Source: Gammaproteobacteria bacterium (GTDB lineage: Bacteria; Pseudomonadota; Gammaproteobacteria; VBWC01). Taken from it: DNA of 64,000 nucleotides. Below the pieces are notes generated by a model. The model was not told where the DNA came from. It saw only the letters and a list, made by a program, of their open reading frames with translations, and searched no databases. The stretch is taken from positions 207,905-271,904 of the forward strand of contig JAHFRU010000001.1 of NCBI GenBank assembly GCA_023266115.1, read 5' to 3'. Every line of letters begins with the position of its first letter. Position 1 is the stretch's first letter. A program made the translations under genes and the position numbers. Below are positions 27,205 through 37,136 of the stretch, in pieces.

Positions 27205-30200
27205 ATGGGTAGCGACATGACAATTAACAACTTCTATAAGAGCGTTCTTGGGGACTATGAGAAAAATCTGGGTATCTTTTTCGATCCGGACACTGGGGCT
27301 GTTGTCGAGCCGGGCCGTGCAGACGGTACGCCGAGGTTTCTTTTTACCGAGGTCACCGGGTATGCAATTCTCGATGACTTGACGTTGCTGTCGCTGACGG
27401 GCAACCGGCGATATCTCGCCAAGGCAAAAAAAAGCGCCGAGTGGATCATGAGCCACGCCCAGGACCCCTCCGGTGGCGTGCTGACCCGGTACTATTTTGA
27501 GCGGGATGGCGAGCCGGACCTTGCCGACAAGTCGTTTGCCGGGCGACGGATATTCTCCTTCGATGTCGCGATCTGTTTGCGTGGCATGGTGGCGCTCTAC
27601 CGGTTTGCCGGTGACGAACCGGTACTACGTTCTGCCATTCGCATGGGCGATTACCTGGTAGAGCGGGTCATCAGCCCGAAAGGCGAGGTCGACGCCATCT
27701 ATGATGCCGCCAAGGGTGAACCGGTACCCGCCGAGCGGGCCAAGTGGTCGAGGCGCTTTGGCGCATTTCATTCCAAAGTCGCCGAAGCACTTATCGATCT
27801 GTACGAAGCCACGAATCAGGAGAAATACTTCTCCGCCGCCGAATCCATCTGTCGGAACGTGCTGCAGTTCCAGTCGCTACGGGGCAACTTCGAGACATCC
27901 AGCGGTCGAACCGAATTGCATCCCCATTGCTATGCTACCGAGGGCCTGTTACATGTGGGGCGCAAGACCAATAACGACGTTCTTATCGAGTCGGCCCGGC
28001 GAGCGACCGAGTGGGCGCTGGGGCACTGTAAAGAGGGTGAGATTCCTCAGGTCATCGACTCGTCGGAAGACGTCCCGCTGGCGCGTTTCCGAACAGATGC
28101 GCTTTCCCAGGTTCTGGCCCTTGCCGCCGATCTGATGCAGATGGGGCGACTCGATTCTGCCTGGCAGCCGGTGTTGGACCGGTTGGCGGCCAAGCTGCTC
28201 GAGATGAAAAAGGGCGGCGATGGCTATTTTCAGTATGGTTTCTACGAGAGGGAATTTCAGGGCAAGCTGGAGGCCGACACGCAAAGCTACTGGACCAACA
28301 TGTTCTGTTTGCGTGGTCTGAGTAAATACTACCTGTCGTCAATTCTGAGCGATACCTATGTGGCGATACTGGCCGGCGGGATCGGGTCGAGGGTTTGGCC
28401 TATCTCCTGCGAAAATCGTCCGAAGCCGGTGTCCTATTCCTTGCTTGGCGACCGTTCGTTATTGCAGGAGACCATACGACGATTCACACACGATTACTTC
28501 ATCAGGCCGGATCGCATATTTATTCTGTGCAGTGCAAACGCGCTGGATAAAGTGTCCGATCAGGCGGGGCAAGAAGGGGTTCCGATAGAGAACTGCGTTA
28601 TTGAAAAGGAACCCAAGGGAACTATCCCGGCGGTGGGCCTTGCGCTGGATGGTCTGCCCATCGACGGTGATCAGCAAAATCGCCTGGTAATTATTTCCAT
28701 GGGCGATAATGTGATCGCCCCCTATGCGCGATTTCAGCATGCAGTAGCCTGCGCCTTGATTACCGCGCGAGAGAACAGTTGCATAGTCAGCATAGGGAAA
28801 CCCGCGGACAAGAGCGCGGCTATCGATATTCGATTCGGGCACCACTTATATACCAGAAAATTGCACTCCTATCGGTCCTATGAGGTCCCCCGGTTTATTG
28901 AAAAGCCCGGTCAGGAAGATTTTGAAGAAGTCAGAAATGCGCCTGGAAGCCTCGCGTGGGAATGCGGTGCGATTGTATTCAACGAGTCCTACTATCGAAG
29001 GTTGGTGCCTGGCAAGCCGCAGTCCGGAAATCTCGCTGAGAATCTTCTTTCCCGCGCCGCGCCATGGAAACGGGACGACGATGGTCAAGTCAGACTGGCG
29101 ACGTCGATTCTCGATCCTGAAGCACGCTTCGAGGATTTTGGTGTCCCGGGAACAAGCGTAAAACGGTTTTATCAGGGACACAACAGATTCGATCGCGGCG
29201 ATGGAAATGTTTGCCTGGGTCAGCCGGAAAAGGTGACGCTGCTTTCCTGTGCCGATAACCTGGTGATTTCGGATGACCTGCCGATCGAGATAATCGGTCT
29301 TCGAAACCATGTCGTTATCGACAATGCGATGACCAACACGGCCGTTGTCATGCCGATTGAGGAGGTCCGGCATTTGCCAAATCTTTATCGATTATTCTCC
29401 GGATCGAAGCGCTACGAGGCGTTTATTGAAGGAGGGCCCAAGGCATTGGTCGCTGATCCGACGACATTCGTTGAGAAAAGTCCCGATGTCAGCGCAAATT
29501 CAGATTTCGGATTGGTCTTTGCCTATAACATAAAGGAAAAGTTGTCCATTCGGCGTAACAAGAGAGGGCTGCGTATCGTCAACGGGACATATCCTGCGCT
29601 GCATGACAACGACTTCAATGTCTTAATGAAAAAGCAGTCGGAAGATCCCCGGCTGGTCGAGCATTTGATCGATGTTGGGACGCTGGCAAAGGCTCTTGTT
29701 GGTGGATCGGTTGCCCTTTCGGAAACGGGCGCCGATTTGCTGAGCAAGCTCTGTCTGTATCACGCGATTGGCGGGTATCTGACCGAGGCGGGAGAGCGAA
29801 AAGAGGCGGAAGCAATTACGCGATTTCGTGCTATTTCGAAACTTGACCGCCGGTTTCTTGATTCGCGGGTCGTTGATGAATTGATGACATTGTACGGCCG
29901 AAGCGACGCTGATTCGAATGCCACGTCAGCGCAGCTATTAAGCGACAATGTAAATTCAGCGGTAGCGTTCTTGCGAGCCGGTGTTGTGGAAAATCCCGAT
30001 TTTCGGGATATTCTCGTGGCGTTGATTCAGGTACAGGATAATCCTCACGCATTTGCTGCATTCAGGAAGGATGTGCTTCAGCCTGTATTTGCTGAGCTGG
30101 AGGACGAAATCATCCGGGTGTTCGCGTGTTTCAAGGTGGCAAAAAATATCGTCATGGGGCGTTGGCTATGGCGGCGACGTAACCTGAAGGAGACAGGGGC

Positions 30201-30699
30201 CGCGCAGGGTATATTTCTTCAGCATGATCGCGGAGATCTGGAAGATTTGCCGTTTATTCTGTCGTTCACGGTGAAGTGGCTCGTCAGCGCTGGCATTGAT
30301 CCGCAGATATATGTTGATCGCGTCAACGAAATTCTTGCCAGAAACGATAAGGTCTTCATCGACCTCATACATAGATTGCAAGGCGGTACCAAGATGTTGT
30401 GGTCCGGCGTCGTTTATCTCGCCATGGTCACGAAAGGGCCCGGCAGCGACCGTGAGTCCATTGCACGCACGCTGGAGGACGCCGTGGAGGATATTGAAAA
30501 AAATCCGGATCAATATTTTCAGTACTCGCAGATTCTGGAGCTGCCGTTTCTGTTGGAGGATGTGGCGCCGGTTTGTAGCTCAATAACCCAGGGGTCGGTT
30601 GCGATGGTCAGGGAGCTGATAGTCGACTGGTACCACAAAAACTGGAGGAAGATTAAACCGCATGCGCATAACGGGCTCGTTTCCAGGCTGGTCTCGTAA
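27205..30699 (+). CDS. tri-domain protein: alpha/alpha-toroid, mannose-1-phosphate guanylyltransferase, novel C-terminus
   Basis: A 1164-residue fusion. Residues about 5-380 are helical repeats of six-hairpin (alpha/alpha-toroid) type, such as AGE epimerases and uronyl epimerase/lyase relatives (IFSFDVAICLRGMVALYR, FHSKVAEALIDLYEA). From residue 386 there is a GMP nucleotidyltransferase: VAILAGGIGSR (386-396), MGDN with D501, FIEKP (564-568), and the C-terminal NHVVIDNAMTNTAVV strand typical of GDP-mannose pyrophosphorylase. Residues about 780-1164 are mostly helical and unrecognised. It may make GDP-mannose or a related sugar nucleotide and process sugar in one chain. The start is ATG 27205 or the in-frame ATG 27217. 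No frameshift was seen. Confidence 0.8.
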   Translation: MGSDMTINNFYKSVLGDYEKNLGIFFDPDTGAVVEPGRADGTPRFLFTEVTGYAILDDLTLLSLTGNRRYLAKAKKSAEWIMSHAQDPSGGVLTRYYFERDGEPDLADKSFAGRRIFSFDVAICLRGMVALYRFAGDEPVLRSAIRMGDYLVERVISPKGEVDAIYDAAKGEPVPAERAKWSRRFGAFHSKVAEALIDLYEATNQEKYFSAAESICRNVLQFQSLRGNFETSSGRTELHPHCYATEGLLHVGRKTNNDVLIESARRATEWALGHCKEGEIPQVIDSSEDVPLARFRTDALSQVLALAADLMQMGRLDSAWQPVLDRLAAKLLEMKKGGDGYFQYGFYEREFQGKLEADTQSYWTNMFCLRGLSKYYLSSILSDTYVAILAGGIGSRVWPISCENRPKPVSYSLLGDRSLLQETIRRFTHDYFIRPDRIFILCSANALDKVSDQAGQEGVPIENCVIEKEPKGTIPAVGLALDGLPIDGDQQNRLVIISMGDNVIAPYARFQHAVACALITARENSCIVSIGKPADKSAAIDIRFGHHLYTRKLHSYRSYEVPRFIEKPGQEDFEEVRNAPGSLAWECGAIVFNESYYRRLVPGKPQSGNLAENLLSRAAPWKRDDDGQVRLATSILDPEARFEDFGVPGTSVKRFYQGHNRFDRGDGNVCLGQPEKVTLLSCADNLVISDDLPIEIIGLRNHVVIDNAMTNTAVVMPIEEVRHLPNLYRLFSGSKRYEAFIEGGPKALVADPTTFVEKSPDVSANSDFGLVFAYNIKEKLSIRRNKRGLRIVNGTYPALHDNDFNVLMKKQSEDPRLVEHLIDVGTLAKALVGGSVALSETGADLLSKLCLYHAIGGYLTEAGERKEAEAITRFRAISKLDRRFLDSRVVDELMTLYGRSDADSNATSAQLLSDNVNSAVAFLRAGVVENPDFRDILVALIQVQDNPHAFAAFRKDVLQPVFAELEDEIIRVFACFKVAKNIVMGRWLWRRRNLKETGAAQGIFLQHDRGDLEDLPFILSFTVKWLVSAGIDPQIYVDRVNEILARNDKVFIDLIHRLQGGTKMLWSGVVYLAMVTKGPGSDRESIARTLEDAVEDIEKNPDQYFQYSQILELPFLLEDVAPVCSSITQGSVAMVRELIVDWYHKNWRKIKPHAHNGLVSRLVS

Positions 30700-30786
30700 T
30701 GCGTGATGTATTTGCGGCCCCTCGCAAGGTCCGCGCGGTTTTGGTCGGGATCTGGCGAGCAGTATGTCACGGGTTTTCTCGGCCGT

Positions 30787-30807
30787 TGGTCCGGATCGTA
30801 CGGACCA
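30787..30807 (+). promoter_or_regulatory. inverted repeat upstream of a glycosyltransferase
   Basis: TGGTCCG (30787-30793) and CGGACCA (30801-30807) form a perfect 7-bp dyad around a seven-base loop, 35 bases before the next ATG. No T-run follows, so an operator or leader hairpin is more likely than a terminator. Chance cannot be excluded. Confidence 0.3.
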
Positions 30808-30842
30808 TTGGCTGACAATGTTTATATGCCGATTCTAAGACA

Positions 30843-31925
30843 ATGACTTTCGAACGGAGTGGCGATGAATTGCCCGCCAGGCCACAACGCGCTGAACCCT
30901 CGGCAGTTGTAATCTCGATGCGGATGAGCGGTCATGCAGGACCGTCCGGCTATGACCGGCTGGTTGATTACCTTCCTTGTAACGTCATTAGACCACCAGT
31001 CAACTGGTCTTTTAATCAACGGGCCGTGGCAAAAGTATTAAAGCCGCTTATCAAGAAGGCCGGGTCGCAGTGGTACCAGCGGGGTAATTTGATCTGTGAG
31101 TTGGCGGCTGGCGCACGATGGTGGCGAGAGGCGGGACAGGTGTTTCATTTTCTCTACGGGGAGAATTCATATTGCTATCTGGGGCATTTAAAGAAGTTTT
31201 CCAAACCGAAGCCGATAGTTTGTACGTACCATTTGCCTCAGGAAAAGTTTCGTAGAATCGTTTTTGACACTAGGCCGATCAAACGACTGGACGCGGTAGT
31301 CGTAGTATCCACGGTGCAGCGGGATATATTTTCAGATCTCGTAGGCCAGGATCGGATTCACTACATTCCACATGGAGTCGACGTTCAATACTTCCAGCCA
31401 CCCACGACCCCTGCCAAGAGCAACAAGTTTCGCTGCCTGTTTGTGGGGTCGCATCTCAGGGATTTTGACGTTTTTGCAGCGGCGGCCAAGATTTTGCGCG
31501 GTAAGGAAATAGAGTTCGTTGTCGTAACGTCACCATCCGAACACGATCGTTTCGCCGGGCTCGACAATGTGACGATTTTGAATGGGATAAGTGACAAGGA
31601 GCTATTGGAGTTGTATCAATCGTCGCAGCTGTTTGTCATGCCGATAACGGATGCAACTACTAATAATGCGCTGCTTGAGGCGATGGCGTGTGGACTGCCG
31701 ACAATAACAACCGATTTTGTCGGGATACGCGATTACGTGGACGAGTCCGCGGCTATTCTGACGAAACGAGGGGACGTCTCTTCGTTTGTTGATGGAATAA
31801 ACTACCTGTACGGTAACGATTCTCGACGAATGGATATGGGGCGTGCTGCCCGCGAACGAGCGCTTGCGCTCAGTTGGGAGCGAGTTGCCGGTCAGGTTAC
31901 GACGCTATATGGCAGGTTAATTTAG
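30843..31925 (+). CDS. glycosyltransferase, GT4 family
   Basis: A 360-residue GT-B enzyme. The N-terminal half contains SGHAGPSGYDRLVDYLP and HVPHGVD-like IHYIPHGVDVQYF. The donor domain holds LFVGSHLRDFDVFAAAA and NNALLEAMACGLPTITTD with the conserved EMACG-type motif. It has no membrane segment. The first 25 residues are poorly conserved in type, so a later start is possible. It follows the fusion gene by about 140 bases. Confidence 0.82.
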   Translation: MTFERSGDELPARPQRAEPSAVVISMRMSGHAGPSGYDRLVDYLPCNVIRPPVNWSFNQRAVAKVLKPLIKKAGSQWYQRGNLICELAAGARWWREAGQVFHFLYGENSYCYLGHLKKFSKPKPIVCTYHLPQEKFRRIVFDTRPIKRLDAVVVVSTVQRDIFSDLVGQDRIHYIPHGVDVQYFQPPTTPAKSNKFRCLFVGSHLRDFDVFAAAAKILRGKEIEFVVVTSPSEHDRFAGLDNVTILNGISDKELLELYQSSQLFVMPITDATTNNALLEAMACGLPTITTDFVGIRDYVDESAAILTKRGDVSSFVDGINYLYGNDSRRMDMGRAARERALALSWERVAGQVTTLYGRLI

Positions 31926-31970
31926 TTTGTTCACGTGTCATTATCGAGCGCGGCGTGAAAGGACGTACCA

Positions 31971-33191
31971 ATGAACGGCAGTCAACTCAATATTGTTTTA
32001 TATGTGAATAGTTTTCTTCCGGCCCTGGGAGGAAGGGAGTTCGTCATCCACTATCTGGCGGATGCATTATTAACGCTTGGACACAAGGCCAGGGTTGTCG
32101 GCCCCGCGGGGTTCTGGAAGCACCGCCAGCTGCGGTTTAACTACCCTGTCCATCGATGGCCAACGCTCAGGGGCATGTTCCCTGAGCAGGTATCAATGGC
32201 GCATCTGGCGCTGGATACTGCGCTTTGGTCCTGTGATGTCGTTCACGCGCACAACACCTATCCGACCGGGTACACCGCCGCGCGCTTAAAGCGAACCAGG
32301 AGTATTCCGCTGGTTATTACGCCGCACGGGGAGGACATACAGACGATTCCGGAGATAGGCTACGGTCTCATGCTCGATCCGGGCCTCAGACAGAAAATTG
32401 TTCTGGCGTTGAAAACCGCAGAACGTATTACCGCGATCAGTACGAAGATACGAGATGTATTAATGGAGGCAGGAGCCGCTGCTGATAAAATCCGGCTGGT
32501 GCCGAACGGCGTGGATTTAAAACGATTCGGTCAAGCAGCCACACTGAATGTGCGTGAGTGGCTCAAAGTAGAACAGGACGCGCGTCTGATAGTGACGATA
32601 GGACGTTATAATCCGCGCAAAGGGCAGGAGTACTTGGTTCGGGCGATGCCACGAATCCTCGCGCAAGACCAGCATGCAAGATTGGTGATCGTTGGTGAGA
32701 AGACAGAAGTGTTAAGGCCCCTCATTAAAGAGGTCGGCATGGAAGGCAAGGTTATTCTTACCGGGGGAATTAACCCGTCGCAAAATATTCTAAATCGCGT
32801 AACAAAAACATCGCTTCAGCAAGCTGAGCCGGATTATCTTGCCGAATTATTGTGCAGCAGCGAACTTTATGTATCCGCGGGCACCGATGACAATTCCGAA
32901 GGGCTGTCACTGGCGGTACTTGAAGCGATGGGAGCAGGGCTCCCCGTCGTGGCCACTAATATTTCCGGAAACAAGGATGTTGTCAGCGACGGTAAGAACG
33001 GGTATCTGGTCGTGCCCTCGAATGAAGCAGAGTTGGCCGATGCGGTCTTAAAGGTGTTTGCGCGTCGTGATGTTCGGAGCGACATGGTTACGGCAGCGCG
33101 GGCTGTGGCATCCCAATACGATTGGGTAAACGTTGCTCGTCAATATGTGGATGTCTACCGGGATGCCATCGAATGCCAGAGGCGTAAGTAG
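31971..33191 (+). CDS. glycosyltransferase, GT4 family
   Basis: A 406-residue GT-B enzyme of classical GT4 type. SFLPALGGREFVIHYLADAL forms the acceptor-side loop; IRLVPNGVDLKRFG, GRYNPRKGQEYLVRAMP, and NSEGLSLAVLEAMGAGLPV (the EX7E region) are the nucleotide-sugar-binding elements. The start ATG has AAAGGAC 7 bases upstream. It is cotranscribed with its plus-strand neighbours. The sugar and linkage cannot be inferred. Confidence 0.88.
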   Translation: MNGSQLNIVLYVNSFLPALGGREFVIHYLADALLTLGHKARVVGPAGFWKHRQLRFNYPVHRWPTLRGMFPEQVSMAHLALDTALWSCDVVHAHNTYPTGYTAARLKRTRSIPLVITPHGEDIQTIPEIGYGLMLDPGLRQKIVLALKTAERITAISTKIRDVLMEAGAAADKIRLVPNGVDLKRFGQAATLNVREWLKVEQDARLIVTIGRYNPRKGQEYLVRAMPRILAQDQHARLVIVGEKTEVLRPLIKEVGMEGKVILTGGINPSQNILNRVTKTSLQQAEPDYLAELLCSSELYVSAGTDDNSEGLSLAVLEAMGAGLPVVATNISGNKDVVSDGKNGYLVVPSNEAELADAVLKVFARRDVRSDMVTAARAVASQYDWVNVARQYVDVYRDAIECQRRK

Positions 33192-33311
33192 TGTTAGTTC
33201 CGGAATTTCGCCTATGGAGGCGTCTGGTTTTTGAGCGATATTGCGGGCGCTCTCATGTCGCTTCGGATAGTCCGGAGTGCCGGTATTGTCAATATTTGAA
33301 AGGGATTGTCT

Positions 33312-35243
33312 GTGTGCGGTATAGCCGGTTTCTGTGATTTCCGAAAACGCCTGACTCGTGACGAGCTAAGGCGCATGACCGATGTTTTGTGGCATCGCGG
33401 GCCCGACGGTTCCGGTTATGAATTCTACCCAGTGGGCAACGCACATATCGGTTTGGGGCACCGGAGATTGTCGATTATCGATTTGTCCGCCGGTGCTGCA
33501 CAGCCGTTGAAGGATGAGAGCGGCGACTACGTAATCGCGTTTAATGGCGAAATATATAACTACGTTGAAATACGGGAAGAGCTTAAAAAGCAGGGATTTA
33601 AGTTTTTCACTTCCTCCGACACTGAGGTGTTGTTGAAGGCGTATATAAAATGGGGGGTCGACGCGGTACATAAGCTGATCGGCATGTTCGTATTCATCAT
33701 CTACGACAAAAAGAAAGAGAAGCTGTATCTTTTCCGGGACCGGGCGGGCGTAAAGCCTCTCTATTACAGCTATAAAGACGGGCTATTTCTGTTCGCATCG
33801 GAGCTCAAGGCTTTTCATCAAACCGCGGCATTTGAAAAAGAAATCGACGCTGACTCGTTGCCGTTGTATTTCAGGTTCGGATACGTGCCTGCTCCGTACA
33901 CGATCTTCAAGAATACCTACAAGCTCAAGCCGGGCCATTACTTAACGATCGATTTGAACTCCCGGGACCTGAAAGAAGAAAAATACTGGGATGTTATCGA
34001 TTATTACAATATGCCGCAGCTCGACATTTCGGAGCCCGACGCGGTTGATGAAATGGAAAAGTTGCTGGTATCGGCCTTTCGGTATCGCATGGTCGCAGAC
34101 GTACCGGTGGGGGTTTTTCTCAGTAGTGGTTATGACAGTACCGCGGTGACTGCGTTGTTGCAGACCGACATGACGGATCGGCTGAAGACCTTTACGATTG
34201 GATTTGACGATAAGCGCCACAACGAAGCGAACGAGGCGAAGGCCATCGCTGAGTATCTAGGTACTGATCATACCGAATATTACTGTTCCGAGGCGGACGC
34301 AAAAGAGATCGTGTCGACGCTGCCATATTACTATGATGAGCCGTTTATCGATACCTCTGCCATACCAACGATGCTTGTTAGTCGTATGGCGAGGGAGAAC
34401 GTAACGGTGGCATTGTCGGCTGATGGCGGAGATGAGACCTTCGTCGGATATGACCATACAGAAGAATATGTTGACGACTACCGTAAGATACTCAGGTATC
34501 CGCCCTGGCTAAGGCGATCATTTAACGCATCTACAGGTTATTTATCGAACGTCTCCAAATCGTACCGTGGTTACAACAAGCAGGTTCAGATTCTATTAAA
34601 CCAATTCTGGAAGCTCAGATCGCGCTGCTCTGTCGATCAGTTAATCGATATCTTTCTACAAGGGAGATGCACGGATTACCGGATCTATCGATTACTCAAT
34701 ACAACGGTAGATACAAAAAACGCGTTCTTTAATAACGCCACCAAATTAAGCGGCGGTATCGATGATATCACCAAGAGTCTGGCGATCGACTATCAGAACT
34801 ATATGGTCGATGACATCTTAACCAAGGTGGACAGGGCTACGATGTCAGTCAGTCTGGAAGGCCGAGAGCCGCTTCTGGATCATAGAATCATAGAGCTGGC
34901 GGCACGCTTGCCGTTGTCGTACAAATATGATCGCGGAAGCCGGAAAAAGATTCTAAAGAAAATTGTACATAGACACGTTCCAGAGCCTCTGATGAACAGA
35001 CCTAAGAAGGGGTTTGGCATTCCCGTCAATAAGTGGCTGCGAGGGGATCTGTCGAAACTACTTTCGTATTACCTTGATGAGCCGCGACTGAACGATCATG
35101 GACTTTTTGATACAGGATATGTGACATACCTGAAGAACAGATATCTCAAGGACGGTTCCGAATACAACATCGTGTGGACGATTCTGGTGTTTCAGATGTG
35201 GTATCAGAAGTGGATCAAAGGCGAAGGCGAAATGATTACCTAA
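33312..35243 (+). CDS. asnB: asparagine synthase (glutamine-hydrolysing), AsnB family
   Basis: A 643-residue amidotransferase. An N-terminal class II glutaminase begins with the essential Cys2 (CGIAGFCDF), which fixes the start at GTG 33312 rather than the TTG at 33306; AAAGGGA precedes it. The C-terminal ATP-pyrophosphatase domain has the PP-loop LSSGYDST (270-277) and LSADGGDETFVGY. AsnB homologues inside O-antigen loci, such as WbpS of Pseudomonas aeruginosa O6, are linked to amidation of uronic acids, which is an attractive role here. Two Cys-less relatives follow directly. Confidence 0.92.
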   Translation: MCGIAGFCDFRKRLTRDELRRMTDVLWHRGPDGSGYEFYPVGNAHIGLGHRRLSIIDLSAGAAQPLKDESGDYVIAFNGEIYNYVEIREELKKQGFKFFTSSDTEVLLKAYIKWGVDAVHKLIGMFVFIIYDKKKEKLYLFRDRAGVKPLYYSYKDGLFLFASELKAFHQTAAFEKEIDADSLPLYFRFGYVPAPYTIFKNTYKLKPGHYLTIDLNSRDLKEEKYWDVIDYYNMPQLDISEPDAVDEMEKLLVSAFRYRMVADVPVGVFLSSGYDSTAVTALLQTDMTDRLKTFTIGFDDKRHNEANEAKAIAEYLGTDHTEYYCSEADAKEIVSTLPYYYDEPFIDTSAIPTMLVSRMARENVTVALSADGGDETFVGYDHTEEYVDDYRKILRYPPWLRRSFNASTGYLSNVSKSYRGYNKQVQILLNQFWKLRSRCSVDQLIDIFLQGRCTDYRIYRLLNTTVDTKNAFFNNATKLSGGIDDITKSLAIDYQNYMVDDILTKVDRATMSVSLEGREPLLDHRIIELAARLPLSYKYDRGSRKKILKKIVHRHVPEPLMNRPKKGFGIPVNKWLRGDLSKLLSYYLDEPRLNDHGLFDTGYVTYLKNRYLKDGSEYNIVWTILVFQMWYQKWIKGEGEMIT

Positions 35244-35293
35244 AAGGCGATAGAGCAATTCAACGATAATTATCAGGTGTTCGATGTTACGTA

Positions 35294-37060
35294 ATGTCTA
35301 AACTGGTACTTGTGTGCTCTCGATCGGCGGATCAATTTCCTCGGGGGGCAAAAACGATCAATGAAATATCTAAAAGGCTGACCCCGGATAATATCTCCGC
35401 TCGTCCGCCTATGGTACTTATGGGCGATGGCATAGTGATCGGTATAGTAAATCCTGTCGCGTCGTTGCCAATTAAGCGTTGTAGCGTTTGTCTGGGAACA
35501 TTTTTTGGCGCTGCTGATGATTGGTGGATGCCCGGAGCCGATGCGCCAGACGGTAACTACGCATTGTTTCGAAGTGGCGAATACCAAGTAGAACTGGTGA
35601 GCGATGCCGTTGCGTCTCGGACGATCTGGTATGCGAAAACGGATGAACTGTTTATCGCCTCCACGTCGCAACGCGCCATCGTTTATTTGCTTCAAAGCTA
35701 CGAGCCGAACACCAGCGTTTATACATGGATGTTGTCGTCAGGAACTCTCGGTTCCGGATTGTCGTGGGATAGGCGAGTTCAAGGCGTTCCAGTCGATGCG
35801 CGCCTGATGTTGGACCGACGTGAGTGGACGACCAAGCTATCAACCGAGACGGTTTACTTTTCTGCCGAGAAACTTTCTGATAGAGATCACGAAAGAAACC
35901 TGCGGAAAGCGATAACTGATACATTTGATCATCTAGATATGGAATTAGACAAATGGATATTGCCGTTGTCGGGCGGTTATGACAGCCGCGCGATCCTGCA
36001 GATGCTGACGGATCGGTCAGGGCTGAAAGCAATCACATGGGGCCTGCGGTCCGCACTCCATAACAAGAAAAGTGATGCCTGTGTCGCGCGCGATCTCGCA
36101 CAGAAGTACGGGATACCTCATGAATATTTGGAAACGGATTTATCTGATGAGCCTGTGAATGAAATATTCAAGCGATTTCTTGTTGCGGGCGAAGGTCGCG
36201 TGGATCACATATCGGGATACATGGATGGGTTTTCGATATGGAAGCATCTTGTTGAGTCTGGTAATTACGGCGTAATTCGCGGAGATTCAGTATTCGGCTG
36301 GATACCTGTAGCAAATCCGATCGACGTAAGGCGTGCCGTTGAGTTGTTACTTTTGAGCGATTATCGGAACCTTGGAAAGGTTCCGTTTCATGAGCAGTTT
36401 GAACAGCACCTTCCAAAGATATTTGATAAACGGGAGAATGAGTCGTTAGAGGCATGGCGAGATCGTTTATATCAAAGTTTCCGCATACCCGTGGTGATGG
36501 CGGCTCTCAATGATTTGAAAAACTCTTACGTCGAAATTATTAACCCACTATTGTCCAGGCGGATAGTTCGCGCTGTTCGAAAAATGCCGGATCGTCTCCG
36601 GACAGACAGAATGTTGTTCAAGAAAATCGTTGTCGCTGCAAACAGGGACATTCGGTTTGCGGAATATCCGGCAATAGAAATGTCGTCAAATATCTTGAAA
36701 GATACGAGAGTGATCGACCATATCATGGGGACGCTACTCAGCGCGCGCGCCGAGAAGCTGTTTCCCCCCGTTTTAATTCAGCTGTTAAAAAAACATATTT
36801 TCGGCGACGGTCAGCTGGCCTCCCCCTATAGGCCTGCTAATACGAATATGAAGGCGATCCTCAAGAATATTCTGCCCAAAAAGGCTATCGATACGGTAAG
36901 GCCCGTTGTAGCCTGTCTTTGGCGCTCGTCGTCGAGTATCGAGCTGGATTTATACAAGCTGGCGTTTCGGGCGTACATAATTTGCGAGATGGATCGCATG
37001 TTGTGTGAAGATGCAGGCGCTCTAGTCGTAGACAAAACAGCGAAGTCTCTCAAGACCTAG
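35294..37060 (+). CDS. asparagine synthase-like protein without glutaminase Cys (paralogue 1)
   Basis: A 588-residue protein. The N-terminal half resembles a degenerate glutaminase (DGNYALFRSGEYQVELVSD, ASRTIWY, ASTSQRAIVYLLQ) but begins MSKLVLVCS, without the Cys2 nucleophile. The synthetase half has the PP-loop SGGYDSR (226-232) and, in place of the family's conserved Asp-Glu, GDSVFGW at 330-336, so Glu is replaced by Ser. It may adenylate a carboxylate and use free ammonia or another amine, or be a regulatory partner of AsnB. It lies 50 bases after asnB and is a tandem paralogue of the next gene. Confidence 0.8.
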   Translation: MSKLVLVCSRSADQFPRGAKTINEISKRLTPDNISARPPMVLMGDGIVIGIVNPVASLPIKRCSVCLGTFFGAADDWWMPGADAPDGNYALFRSGEYQVELVSDAVASRTIWYAKTDELFIASTSQRAIVYLLQSYEPNTSVYTWMLSSGTLGSGLSWDRRVQGVPVDARLMLDRREWTTKLSTETVYFSAEKLSDRDHERNLRKAITDTFDHLDMELDKWILPLSGGYDSRAILQMLTDRSGLKAITWGLRSALHNKKSDACVARDLAQKYGIPHEYLETDLSDEPVNEIFKRFLVAGEGRVDHISGYMDGFSIWKHLVESGNYGVIRGDSVFGWIPVANPIDVRRAVELLLLSDYRNLGKVPFHEQFEQHLPKIFDKRENESLEAWRDRLYQSFRIPVVMAALNDLKNSYVEIINPLLSRRIVRAVRKMPDRLRTDRMLFKKIVVAANRDIRFAEYPAIEMSSNILKDTRVIDHIMGTLLSARAEKLFPPVLIQLLKKHIFGDGQLASPYRPANTNMKAILKNILPKKAIDTVRPVVACLWRSSSSIELDLYKLAFRAYIICEMDRMLCEDAGALVVDKTAKSLKT

Positions 37061-37136
37061 CCGTCGATGTTTCAGAATACCTCGCGGTTGTCGATACCTT
37101 TGGTGCCGAGGGGGAATCTGAGCGTGGGGGAGTTTT

